64,000 bases of DNA from JAPOUP01 sp965199865 (GTDB lineage Bacteria > Pseudomonadota > Alphaproteobacteria > Rhodobacterales > Rhodobacteraceae): assembly GCA_965199865.1 (NCBI GenBank), contig CBDATU010000016.1, positions 62,001-126,000 on the forward strand, in the 5' to 3' direction. Below the pieces are notes generated by a model, which saw nothing but the letters and a program-made list of their open reading frames with translations, was not told where the DNA came from and made no database searches. Of the stretch, positions 27,369 to 35,888 are shown piece after piece. Numbering within the stretch: position 1 is the stretch's first letter; each line of letters opens with the position of its first letter. Made by a program: the position numbers and the translations under genes.

Positions 27369-27470
27369 TGACATGCCCCGGGCCGTTTTCTGATCCATCC
27401 GAAGTTTGGGACCGTTGACATTTGAATCTGAACGTCAGGCCGAAACGGCCATTCAGACAATCGGGGGCAG

Positions 27471-27576
27471 TATGATGGGCGAAGGCAGGCAGGTCCTGAC
27501 GGATGACATGTGGGAACGGATCCGGGACTTCCTTCCGGGTCGGAAGGGTACCCTGGAAGTGACGGCCAGATGATTG
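27471..27576 (+). pseudogene. IS5-type transposase N-terminal fragment
   Basis: From the ATG at 27471 about 34 residues read MMGEGRQVLTDDMWERIRDF then LPGRKG, the typical start of IS5/IS427-type transposases. A stop follows after GTLEVTAR and the rest is absent, replaced by the ISKra4-type relic in the opposite orientation. Confidence 0.6.
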
Positions 27577-27596
27577 TCAATGGACCCTAGTTCGCA

Positions 27597-28600
27597 TCGA
27601 AGTCCGGCTGCTCCGTGTACCGCGGATTCAGGGCTTCGCCTAGCCACCCGCAGGCATGAAAGAAATCAAGGACATGGATACTCTCCATGCCGACAGACAC
27701 GACCTCCACCGGGTTCCAGACCCACCAGGTGCCGTCGGAGATTACGGCCACCCGTTCGAACCGGTGAGGATGCCCCGCCGCGAAGCCTCGCTGCACAGCC
27801 GGATCGGGAACGCCGAATGGTGCCCGCCCCGACCGACCTTGGCGTCGTCGATCTTACCGCTCCGCAAGACGCTGCCGTCGACCGTCCCCGCCCTGCGCGT
27901 CCGTGGATTCATCCCGACCCCGTCCCCGCGCAGGACCTTCGTCTCCCGCGTCCTCGACCCACCGTCCTCCCACCTTCCCGGACACCCCCTCAGAAGGCAG
28001 CGACGGGACGCCGGCTCCCTCCACCGAAAAGATCGCCACCGGCGGCCCCTCCGAAAGTTCCGGGACATGCTCCTGCCCGGACCTAACGATCTCCTGGCCG
28101 AGCGACACCGTCATGCGCACCTCCCGAGGGCGGCGGAGCCGATGCCGGACAGGTCGCCAAACGGCTCCGTCACGCGCCAGCCGCCCACCCCTGCAGACAT
28201 CTGGATCACCATCCCTCCACCCCCGGCTTCACCGACCTGCCCTCGGGACCGGGCCACCAGTCGGGCGGATGCTTCACCCTGCCGCCGAAGGCCATGCGGT
28301 GAAAATACCTTCTCCCAATCTCCTCAGGCCCGACCACCGTTGTGAAAGTCCTGCCGCGAAGATCGGGCATCCGCCTCATCCCCTTTCCACACCCCGAACA
28401 GGCGGGAACCGGCAGCCCTGCATCCTTTATCTCAGAGCTGCCGAAACCGAGAGGGCGTTCGCCCTCATCGCACTCTCAATCGTCCTGACATCACCATGCG
28501 ACCGACAGAATTCCGCCTCCAGCCAGTCGAAGTCACGGAAGAGGTCACGGAAACGGACATCGACCGGCTATTGAAGAGAACGACCCCGATACGTTCTCGG
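27597..28600 (-). pseudogene. ISKra4-type transposase relic with several frameshifts
   Basis: Read on the minus strand, pieces of one protein appear in order but in different frames. They are FDWLEAEFCRSHGD with RTIESAMRANAL (about 28535-28440), PACSGCGKGMRRMPDLRGRT with VVGPEEIGRRYFHRMAFGG (about 28410-28290), AIFSVEGAGVPSLPSEG (about 28040-27990), and VISDGTWWVWNPVEV with IHVLDFFHACGWLGEAL (about 27745-27630). The zinc-ribbon-like CSGCGKGM, the DG-containing core and the LDFFHA run are those of ISKra4-type transposases. The 3' end is missing. At least three frame changes make it a dead copy. Confidence 0.65.
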
Positions 28601-28876
28601 GCGCCCTTCGAACATGCGAACGCGGCTGTTTCTCTATCGGGCGCTAACGCATAGATGAGTCGCCGGGCAATTACCCACACCTTCCTTCAGGTGGTTCCGT
28701 CCGTCCATGACATGGGATGGCCGCCGGGAAAGGGCCTGCGCGCGACGGATTGACTGCACGTCAAAAACCTGCCCTGATGCGCCAGATTGCCCTTGCGTTT
28801 CGAATCCCGTTCGCCTATCTGGGCAGCGAAGAGCGGTGCTTCGGCTTCCACCCCCGAGGCTCCACCGGTAAATCCG

Positions 28877-28900
28877 ACGGGTCCGCTGGCCCGTTTTTTT
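28877..28900 (+). terminator. Hairpin plus T-run just upstream of rimP
   Basis: ACGGG-T-CC, loop GCT, GG-CCCGT, then seven T residues: a seven-pair stem with one bulge, ending 18 bases before the rimP start. It reads rightwards. No gene is recognised between 28600 and 28870 for it to terminate, so it either ends an unrecognised transcript or attenuates the rimP-nusA-infB operon. Confidence 0.65.
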
Positions 28901-28918
28901 GTGCTTTGAAGGCGACCT

Positions 28919-29440
28919 GTGACTGATCTCGTTGCGAAAGCGTCCTTTGATCGGCGGCTGGCTGACATAATCGGCCCGGTCATCGAGGGAATGGGCTACG
29001 AACTCGTTCGGGTGCGGTTCATGGGCGGTAAGTCTGGAACCGTGCAGATCATGGCTGACCGGCCGGAAGGAGGAATCCAGATCGACGACTGCGCCGAGAT
29101 ATCCAATGCCGTTTCCGCGGCGCTTGACGTTGAGGATCCGATTGAGGATGCCTATACGCTTGAGGTTTCAAGTCCCGGAATCGACCGGCCCCTGACCAGG
29201 CTGAAAGATTTCGGAGCCTTCGAGGGCTATGAGGCCAAACTCGAGACCCAGGAGCTGATAGACGGACGCAGGCGGTTCAGGGGCGTGTTGGCGGGCACTG
29301 AAGGGAACGAGGTCCTTATCAACATCAATGAGGGAACGGTTGGCCTGAAGCTCGACTGGCTGGTCGACGCGAAGCTGGTACTGAGCGACAGGCTTATAAA
29401 GGAGTCGCTGAGCGGGCGCGACAGGAGGCCAGCGGAATGA
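28919..29440 (+). CDS. rimP: Ribosome maturation factor RimP
   Basis: A 173-residue protein needed for 30S subunit maturation. The N-terminal domain shows VIEGMGYELVRVRFMGG and the run VSSPGIDRPLTRLKDF that is diagnostic of RimP, followed by a C-terminal Sm-like barrel (GTVGLKLDWLVDAKLVL). It starts with GTG at 28919. It heads the conserved rimP-nusA-ylxR-infB operon. Confidence 0.93.
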   Translation: MTDLVAKASFDRRLADIIGPVIEGMGYELVRVRFMGGKSGTVQIMADRPEGGIQIDDCAEISNAVSAALDVEDPIEDAYTLEVSSPGIDRPLTRLKDFGAFEGYEAKLETQELIDGRRRFRGVLAGTEGNEVLININEGTVGLKLDWLVDAKLVLSDRLIKESLSGRDRRPAE

Positions 29441-29493
29441 CTGTGACCGATCACGGTGATGAGGGAACGGGCTGAGGTCTGAGGAGTATTGAT

Positions 29494-31119
29494 ATGGCAA
29501 TCACATCCGCGAACCAGCTGGAGCTTCTGCAGACCGCCGAAGCCGTGGCGCGGGAGAAAATGATCGATCCGGAACTCGTGATCGAAGCGATGGAGGAAAG
29601 TCTCGCACGGGCCGCGAAGAGCCGTTACGGAAGTGAAATGGACATCCGCGTGGCGATTGACCGAAAGACGGGCAAGGCCGCTTTTTCCCGCGTTCGAACC
29701 GTCGTCGAGGATGACATGGTCGAGAATTTCCAGGCCGAACTGACCGTCGAACAGGCAAGGCAGTATCTCGACAGCCCGAAAGTGGGCGATACGATCGTCG
29801 ATGAGGTGCCGCCCGTTGAAATGGGCAGGATTGCGACCCAATCCGCCAAACAGGTCATTCTACAGAGGGTTCGCGACGCCGAACGCGACCGTCAGTATGA
29901 GGAATTCAAGGATAGGGCCGGCACGATCATAAATGGCATCGTCAAGCGTGAGGAATACGGGAACGTCATCGTCGATGTGGGACGGGGAGAGGCGATCCTG
30001 CGCCGAAACGAAAAGATTGGCCGCGAAGGCTACCGCCCCAACGACCGCATCCGCTGTTACATCCGTGAGGTCCGCCGCGAGCCTCGTGGCCCTCAGATTT
30101 TCCTGTCCAGGACGGCTCCGGAATTCATGGCCGAACTCTTCAAGATGGAAGTGCCGGAGATCTATGACGGCATCATCGAGATCAAGGCGGTTGCACGCGA
30201 CCCGGGCAGTAGGGCCAAGATCGCGGTGATCTCATACGAAAGCTCGATAGATCCGGTTGGCGCCTGTGTCGGAATGCGGGGCAGCCGCGTCCAGGCTGTC
30301 GTCAATGAGCTGCAGGGCGAGAAAATCGACATAATCCCGTGGAACGAGGATGCGCCGACATTTCTGGTGAACGCGCTGCAGCCCGCCGAGGTCAGCAAGG
30401 TCGTCCTTGATGAAGAGGCCGAACGCATCGAGGTTGTGGTACCCGACGAACAGCTGTCGCTTGCCATCGGTCGCCGTGGACAGAATGTGCGGCTGGCGAG
30501 TCAGCTTACCGACCTCGACATAGACATAATGACGGAACAGGAGGAGTCGGAGCGCCGCCAGGTCGAATTCGAGGAGCGGACCAAGCTCTTCATGGAGAGC
30601 CTTGATCTCGACGAATTCTTCGCTCAACTCCTGGTCTCCGAGAGGTTCACCAACCTTGAGGAAGTCGCCTATGTTGAACTCGATGAACTGACGGCAATCG
30701 AAGGCATCGACGCGGAAACGGCAACCGAGCTTCAGGCCCGTGCACGCGATTTCATCGATGAGCAGAACCGCCTCGCACTTGGACATGCCCGGGAACTGGG
30801 TGTCGAGGACAGCCTGGTGAATTTTGACGGCCTGACACCGCAGATGATCGAAGCGCTGGCGGAGGACGACGTAAGGACCCTGGAGGACTTCGCCCGATGC
30901 GCTGACTGGGAACTGGCGGGCGGCTGGACAACCGTAGATGGCGAACGGGTCAAGGATGACGGGCTTCTCGAGAAATTCGACATGTCGATGAAAGAGTCAC
31001 AGGACCTGGTGATGACGGCACGGGTCCAGCTGGGATGGGTGGATCCGGAAGATCTGATGGCAGGGGAAGAACAGGACGAATTCGTCGACGGTGACGCAGC
31101 TCTGGAGGCCGGGGCCTGA
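29494..31119 (+). CDS. nusA: Transcription termination/antitermination factor NusA
   Basis: A 541-residue RNA polymerase-associated factor. Domains in order: N-terminal polymerase-binding domain (1-130), S1 domain (VKREEYGNVIVDVGRGEAIL, about 147-166), two KH domains (GSRVQAVVNELQGEKIDIIP and LAIGRRGQNVRLASQL), and C-terminal helix-hairpin-helix acidic repeats (LDELTAIEGIDAETATELQ). Length is normal for alphaproteobacteria. It lies 53 bp behind rimP and overlaps the open frame of ylxR. Confidence 0.96.
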   Translation: MAITSANQLELLQTAEAVAREKMIDPELVIEAMEESLARAAKSRYGSEMDIRVAIDRKTGKAAFSRVRTVVEDDMVENFQAELTVEQARQYLDSPKVGDTIVDEVPPVEMGRIATQSAKQVILQRVRDAERDRQYEEFKDRAGTIINGIVKREEYGNVIVDVGRGEAILRRNEKIGREGYRPNDRIRCYIREVRREPRGPQIFLSRTAPEFMAELFKMEVPEIYDGIIEIKAVARDPGSRAKIAVISYESSIDPVGACVGMRGSRVQAVVNELQGEKIDIIPWNEDAPTFLVNALQPAEVSKVVLDEEAERIEVVVPDEQLSLAIGRRGQNVRLASQLTDLDIDIMTEQEESERRQVEFEERTKLFMESLDLDEFFAQLLVSERFTNLEEVAYVELDELTAIEGIDAETATELQARARDFIDEQNRLALGHARELGVEDSLVNFDGLTPQMIEALAEDDVRTLEDFARCADWELAGGWTTVDGERVKDDGLLEKFDMSMKESQDLVMTARVQLGWVDPEDLMAGEEQDEFVDGDAALEAGA

Positions 31120-31141
31120 TTCCAGGTCCCGCGGTTTGTGC

Positions 31142-31774
31142 GTGGCACGCGGCGGAAAAAGGAAAGATCGTGCGGCGTCCGAACGACGTTGCATCGCCAT
31201 GGGCGAAGTTCGGCCGAAATCCGGCCTGATTCGATTTGTTGCGGCACCGGACGGCCGGATCCTGCCTGACCTTGCGGGCAGGCTGCCCGGGCGCGGTGTC
31301 TGGGTGTCAGCAGATCGGGTGGCACTTGAGACTGCGGTTCGAAAAGGGCTGTTCCCGCGGGGCGCAAAACGTCAGGTATGGGTTCCCGAAACGCTTGCTG
31401 ATGATGTCGAGGCTCTGCTTGCGGCGCGGGTAGTCGAACTGGTTTCACTGGCCCGAAAGGCTGGCCAGGCGGTGGCTGGCTACGAAAAGGTCCGATCCTG
31501 GCTCGCAGGGGGCGAAGCAGTCGTGCTGATGCAGGCTTCGGACGGATCCGCTAGAGGTAAGTCAAAACTCAGGCCACCTGCTGGAAATGAAAGCCATATC
31601 AGGGTGCTGACGGCGAGCGAATTGGGTTTGGCATTCGGGCGTGAACATGTGATACACGGAGCGCTTGCCGCTGGCGGACTTGCCAAGCGTGTTGTAGGGG
31701 AGGCCCAACGGCTTTCTGGCCTGCGCCAATGGATCGGGGGAAACACCCCTGGAAAGGGTATAGAGACTGCATGA
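31142..31774 (+). CDS. YlxR family RNA-binding protein fused to an L7Ae-like domain
   Basis: About 210 residues. The N-terminal YlxR (DUF448) domain shows RCIAMGEVRPKSGLIRFVAA and the GRGVWVSAD run. The C-terminal half (RVVELVSLARKAGQAVAGYE) is of the L7Ae/ribosomal L30e type. This fusion is common in alphaproteobacteria between nusA and infB. The likely start is GTG at 31142; the frame is open to 31091 inside nusA. The stop overlaps the infB start (ATGA at 31771). It is an RNA-binding accessory of translation or RNA processing with unclear role. Confidence 0.85.
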   Translation: MARGGKRKDRAASERRCIAMGEVRPKSGLIRFVAAPDGRILPDLAGRLPGRGVWVSADRVALETAVRKGLFPRGAKRQVWVPETLADDVEALLAARVVELVSLARKAGQAVAGYEKVRSWLAGGEAVVLMQASDGSARGKSKLRPPAGNESHIRVLTASELGLAFGREHVIHGALAAGGLAKRVVGEAQRLSGLRQWIGGNTPGKGIETA

Positions 31775-34254
31775 GCGAATCTGACGGCAAAAGGACTCTT
31801 GGCCTTCGGGGCACCCGGACGGGGCAGGTGAAGCAGAGCTTCAGCCACGGACGCACGAAGAACGTCGTCGTAGAGACCAAGCGCAAGCGCGTGGTCAAAC
31901 CCAGTCCGGGAACCCTGGAAAGAAAGCCGGCTGCGCCCACGCCTGGACCGGGAGTAGATCCCGCGCGAAGACCCGCCGGAATCTCGGAGGAAGTCTTTGA
32001 CCGCCGAATGAAAGCGATCGCGTTGGCGAAAAAGCGCGAAGCTGAGGAAGCAAGGCGCCGTGCTGCCGACGAGAAAGCCCGTGAAGAGGAACGTCAGCGC
32101 CGACTTGCGGAAGCTGAGGCGAAGGAACGGGAAGAACGGGAGCGGGCGGAACGCGCCCGAGCGAAAGCCGAGGAAGAGAAGCAGCGGCTTCAGCAGGAGG
32201 AAGCCGCTCGAGCCGCTGCCGAACAGGCGAAGAAAAAACCTGCGCCGCCCAGCACCGACAGCTCACGGGGTACAGTTAAACCCGCACCGACACCCAGAAA
32301 GCCCGAACGCGACACCCGCGACCGGGCGAAGCCCGGCAGGGGACGGGATGAAGGGCGTCGGTCGGGCAAGCTTACGCTCAATCAGGTGCTGGCCGGTAAC
32401 GAAGGAGGCCGGCAGCGCTCTCTGGCCGCGATGAAGCGGAAGCAGGAGCGTGCCCGGAAAAAATCGATGGCCGGCAGCGACACCCGCGAAAAGGTCATCC
32501 GTGACGTGCAGGTGCCGGAAACCATTGTTGTTTCGGAGCTGGCCAACCGGATGGCGGAGCGTGTTGCCGATGTGGTCAAGGCATTGATGCAGAATGGCAT
32601 GATGGTCACCCAGAACCAGTTGATCGATGCCGATACGGCAGAGCTCATTGTGGGGGAATTCGGCCACCGAATCACTCGCGTCAGTGCCGCCGATGTCGAG
32701 GACGTGATCCAGACAGAGGCCGACCGCGATGAGGATCTGCGCTCCCGCCCGCCGGTTATCACCGTTATGGGCCATGTCGATCACGGCAAGACCTCGCTTC
32801 TGGATGCGATTCGCAAGACCAAGGTCGTCGCGGGTGAAGCGGGTGGCATAACGCAGCATATCGGTGCGTACCAGGTCGATGTGCATGGGCAGCCACTGAC
32901 ATTTCTGGATACGCCAGGCCATGCGGCGTTCACGTCCATGCGGGCGCGGGGCGCTCAGGTCACGGACATAGTCGTGCTGGTGGTGGCTGCGGATGATGCG
33001 GTGATGCCCCAGACAGTCGAGGCCATCCACCATGCCAAGGCGGCGGACGTTCCAATGATTGTCGCGATCAACAAGATCGACCGGCCGGATGCCGAACCCG
33101 AAAAGGTGCGTACCGATCTTCTGCGGCATGATGTCGTTGTCGAGAAGATGGGCGGCGACGTTCAGGATGTTGAGGTTTCCGCGATAAATGGCGCGGGACT
33201 CAACGCACTGCTTGAGGCAATCGCGCTTCAGGCCGAGATTCTCGAACTTAGGGCGAATCCGGACCGTCCGGCTTCTGGCGCGGTGATTGAAGCGCAGCTG
33301 GACGTGGGCCGTGGGCCCGTCGCCACGGTGCTGGTGCAGAACGGCACACTTAAGCAGGGTGACATATTCGTAGTCGGTGAGCAGTCGGGCCGTGTCCGTG
33401 CGTTGATGGACGATCAGAGCAACCGTGTGAAGCGGGCTGGGCCTTCGGTACCGGTTGAGGTTCTTGGCCTGAACGGAACCCCCGAGGCGGGCGATGTGCT
33501 GAACGTCGTTGAAACTGAAGCCCAGGCCCGGGAAATCGTAGACTATCGCGCCAATCTCGCCAGGGATATGCGGGCGAGGTCTGGAGCGCATGTTACGCTG
33601 GAACAGATGATGGCGAAGGCCAGGGAAGGCGACAGCATTACCGAACTGCCCATCGTAGTGAAAGCCGACGTGCAGGGTTCCGCCGAGGCGATTGTTCAGG
33701 CCATGGAAAAGATCGGTAATGACGAGGTCCGCGTCAGGGTTCTGCATTCGGGCGTTGGTGCCATCACCGAGACGGATATTGGACTGGCCGTTGCTTCGGA
33801 CGCACTTGTAGTCGGCTTCAATGTCCGCGCCAACGCATCCGCCCGTAATTCGGCGAATCGGAGAGGCGTCAAAATCCGGTATTATTCCATCATCTACAAT
33901 CTGGTGGATGACGTGAAGGCAGCCGCTTCAGGGCTTCTATCCGCCGAAGTGCGGGAGAAATTCATTGGCTATGCCCAGATCAAGCAGGTGTTCAGAATCT
34001 CGGGTGTTGGTCAGGTCGCCGGCTGCATTGTCACTGAAGGCATTGCCCGCCGTTCCGCAGATGTGCGTCTGCTGCGTGACGGAGTGGTGATCCACGAAGG
34101 CACGCTGAAAACCCTGAAGCGGATCAAGCACGAAGTTGCCGAGGTCCAGTCGGGCCAGGAATGCGGAATGGCATTCGAGAATTACCAGGACATTCGGGTG
34201 GGCGATGTCATTGAGATTTTCGAACGCGAAGAGATTGAGCGGACGCTGGGTTAG
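31771..34254 (+). CDS. infB: Translation initiation factor IF-2
   Basis: An 827-residue GTPase that brings initiator tRNA to the 30S subunit. A long charged, coiled-coil-like N-terminal region (Glu/Arg/Ala-rich, about 85-240) precedes the IF2-N domain. The G domain has GHVDHGKT at 334-341, DTPGHAAF and NKIDRPDA. Two beta-barrels and the C-terminal fMet-tRNA-binding domain complete it (GMAFENYQDIRVGDVIE). The ATG at 31771 overlaps the ylxR stop. Confidence 0.96.
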   Translation: MSESDGKRTLGLRGTRTGQVKQSFSHGRTKNVVVETKRKRVVKPSPGTLERKPAAPTPGPGVDPARRPAGISEEVFDRRMKAIALAKKREAEEARRRAADEKAREEERQRRLAEAEAKEREERERAERARAKAEEEKQRLQQEEAARAAAEQAKKKPAPPSTDSSRGTVKPAPTPRKPERDTRDRAKPGRGRDEGRRSGKLTLNQVLAGNEGGRQRSLAAMKRKQERARKKSMAGSDTREKVIRDVQVPETIVVSELANRMAERVADVVKALMQNGMMVTQNQLIDADTAELIVGEFGHRITRVSAADVEDVIQTEADRDEDLRSRPPVITVMGHVDHGKTSLLDAIRKTKVVAGEAGGITQHIGAYQVDVHGQPLTFLDTPGHAAFTSMRARGAQVTDIVVLVVAADDAVMPQTVEAIHHAKAADVPMIVAINKIDRPDAEPEKVRTDLLRHDVVVEKMGGDVQDVEVSAINGAGLNALLEAIALQAEILELRANPDRPASGAVIEAQLDVGRGPVATVLVQNGTLKQGDIFVVGEQSGRVRALMDDQSNRVKRAGPSVPVEVLGLNGTPEAGDVLNVVETEAQAREIVDYRANLARDMRARSGAHVTLEQMMAKAREGDSITELPIVVKADVQGSAEAIVQAMEKIGNDEVRVRVLHSGVGAITETDIGLAVASDALVVGFNVRANASARNSANRRGVKIRYYSIIYNLVDDVKAAASGLLSAEVREKFIGYAQIKQVFRISGVGQVAGCIVTEGIARRSADVRLLRDGVVIHEGTLKTLKRIKHEVAEVQSGQECGMAFENYQDIRVGDVIEIFEREEIERTLG

Positions 34255-34260
34255 GGTCTG

Positions 34261-34281
34261 CCGGAAACCCCGCCTTTCCGG
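34261..34281 (+). terminator. Hairpin directly after infB
   Basis: CCGGAAA-CCCCGCC-TTTCCGG forms a 7-bp stem seven bases after the infB stop. No T run follows, so it is a weak or factor-assisted terminator. It marks the end of the operon, which here lacks rbfA and truB. Confidence 0.45.
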
Positions 34282-34515
34282 TCGACCGCGGCAGCAGCGG
34301 TAGGCAGAAAGTGGCGTGACCTGCTGACCGCTGGAGGCAATGTCCGCGCAGCCGCGTCCACCAGAAGCCGTGCTGGCGCACGCCGCTAATGCCCAGACTC
34401 TCATGGCACCGCGAAATCGACACCGATGCTGGTGCGGGAAGGTGACCGTGCTGCGTAGGAAACTGGCCAAACCCGACTTCAGCATCATCCGCGATGGGCT
34501 GACGCAGGGCAATGA

Positions 34516-34860
34516 CTGTCGATACCGCGATGCATCAGGATCGTCCTTCCAGCCAGTTGGCAGCTTCCCTTCTACCCGAAATCTGTCGGGAATGCCCTGC
34601 GGAATCGGGTCGATCCGTTCGAGTCGGCGCGACATCGCGGGATCGGCAGCATCCTGATTCCAGCCTCTGTGGCACTGGGTGGGAAGCTGGAACTCCAGGG
34701 AAGGTTCGGCCTTCATTCGCTGCCGCAGGCGAAAGGTCTCTATGCAACTGCCCGCGGCATGTCGGATTTGGGAAACGATCCAGGCTACGAGGATCCAGGT
34801 TCTTTCGGGATGACCACCGATCATGCGCTGGCCTTCATCACGAAGGGGAGACCAGAATGA
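34516..34860 (+). pseudogene. GNAT acetyltransferase C-terminal relic
   Basis: This frame opens after a stop at 34513-34515 and reads RHRGIGSILIPASVALG, then GRFGLHSLPQAKGLYATARG and TTDHALAFITKG, the acetyl-CoA-binding and C-terminal pattern of GNAT acetyltransferases. The N-terminal half is not found in this frame, so the gene is probably broken upstream. Its stop overlaps the next small gene by four bases (ATGA), suggesting that the two once formed a pair. Between 34282 and 34515 nothing is recognised. Confidence 0.5.
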
Positions 34861-35090
34861 AGATCGAAATCAGCAAGGACTGGTGCCTGCGCATGGCGCA
34901 GCACGAAGGCGATGGCGAGATCGGTGCGGTCCGACTGGCGGCGGACCCGGTGTTCGATGGCAGACCCGTTCCAGCGGATGTGGGTGACGGGAATACGAAC
35001 GCCACATTGATACATCTGGACCATAGCCGACCTCGACAGAACCATCCCGAAAATGAAACCGATTGCGAAACGTCACTCCCTGAAAGATGA
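34857..35090 (+). CDS. Small hypothetical protein paired with the GNAT relic
   Basis: A 77-residue protein beginning MKIEISKDWCLRMAQHEGD. It has an unusually strong ribosome binding site (AAGGGGAGA, five bases upstream), which argues that it was a real gene. The start of the protein is ordered and acidic, and the C-terminus is polar (HPENETDCETSLPER). It resembles short proteins found next to GNAT genes, possibly antitoxin-like, but I cannot name a family. Confidence 0.5.
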   Translation: MKIEISKDWCLRMAQHEGDGEIGAVRLAADPVFDGRPVPADVGDGNTNATLIHLDHSRPRQNHPENETDCETSLPER

Positions 35091-35108
35091 TGCGACTCGG
35101 AGGTACTC

Positions 35109-35837
35109 GTGTCCGCAACCGCCAGGTTTGATTTTTCGGGTGCTAGTGTGCTCGTCGTCGGCGCCAGCCGTGCCGGGATAGGTGCCGCCATCGCCCGGGC
35201 TTTCCGGCATTCGGGAGCGATGGTTACGATTACGGGAATCGAGACCCAAGCGGTCGAGCCGGATCGGAACCGCTTCGCCTATCGCCAACTTGACGTGACC
35301 GATGCCGGGGCCATACGCGATCTGGCGAAACGAATGGATCAGCTTGACATATTGGTGAACTGCGCCGCAATCACCGCCAGAGGGGAGGAAATGGAACCAG
35401 CCTTCTTTTCGCGCGTGCTGGATGTCAATGTAACGGGCAGCCTGCGCTGCGCGGAAGCGTTCCACGGACATCTCAGGGCCAGAAGCGGCAGCGTCATCAA
35501 TATCGCCTCCATGTATGCCCGATTCGGCAGCCCGAAAAACCCGGCCTATGGTGCCAGCAAGGCAGCTGTCGAGCAGCTGACAAAGTCACTCGCCATCGCT
35601 TGGGCGGATGACGGAATCAGGGTCAATGCGGTAGCGCCAGGATTTATCGTGACTGAACAGTCAGCCCGCGCGCGCTCTGATCCAGCGTTTGTGGCGGGAG
35701 TCACCGAACGCACTCCCATGCGCCGCTGGGGGCTTCCCGAGGACATTGCCGGTGCCGTGCAGTTCCTTGCCTCATCCGCCGCGTCTTTCATGACCGGAAC
35801 CTGCCTTCAGGTGGACGGAGGATATTCAGTTGTCTAG
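35109..35837 (+). CDS. SDR family oxidoreductase
   Basis: A 242-residue short-chain dehydrogenase. The NAD(P)-binding glycine motif is VVGASRAGIGAAIARAF near the N-terminus, NCAAIT is the NNAG equivalent, the catalytic Ser lies in VINIASMYARFG, and YGASK gives the Y-x-x-x-K pair. The C-terminal GTCLQVDGGYS is typical. The start is GTG with GGAGG five bases upstream. It opens a nine-gene carbohydrate operon and probably oxidises or reduces a sugar, polyol or its keto derivative. Confidence 0.9.
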   Translation: MSATARFDFSGASVLVVGASRAGIGAAIARAFRHSGAMVTITGIETQAVEPDRNRFAYRQLDVTDAGAIRDLAKRMDQLDILVNCAAITARGEEMEPAFFSRVLDVNVTGSLRCAEAFHGHLRARSGSVINIASMYARFGSPKNPAYGASKAAVEQLTKSLAIAWADDGIRVNAVAPGFIVTEQSARARSDPAFVAGVTERTPMRRWGLPEDIAGAVQFLASSAASFMTGTCLQVDGGYSVV

Positions 35838-35888
35838 AATGCACATATACGGATACGGAAATCGCCCGACTGGCTGGACAATGCCGCC

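Larger units (their letters stand above)
24934..27378 (+). mobile_element. IS4-family element with DruA-like gene, 2,445 bp
   Basis: The ends are 15-bp perfect inverted repeats: GGGCATGTCACTATA at 24934-24948 and its reverse complement at 27364-27378. Inside are a DruA-like reading frame and an IS4-type transposase in the same frame, separated by one TAG. No target duplication is visible at the two flanks, so the element may have recombined since insertion. Confidence 0.85.

Noticed and set aside
28795..28825. TTTCGAATCCC resembling a tRNA T-loop upstream of rimP
   Set aside because: The flanking five bases cannot form a T-stem and no acceptor or anticodon arm is present.
32263..33747. 494-residue minus-strand frame inside infB
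   Set aside because: Shadow of the conserved IF-2 GTPase domain.
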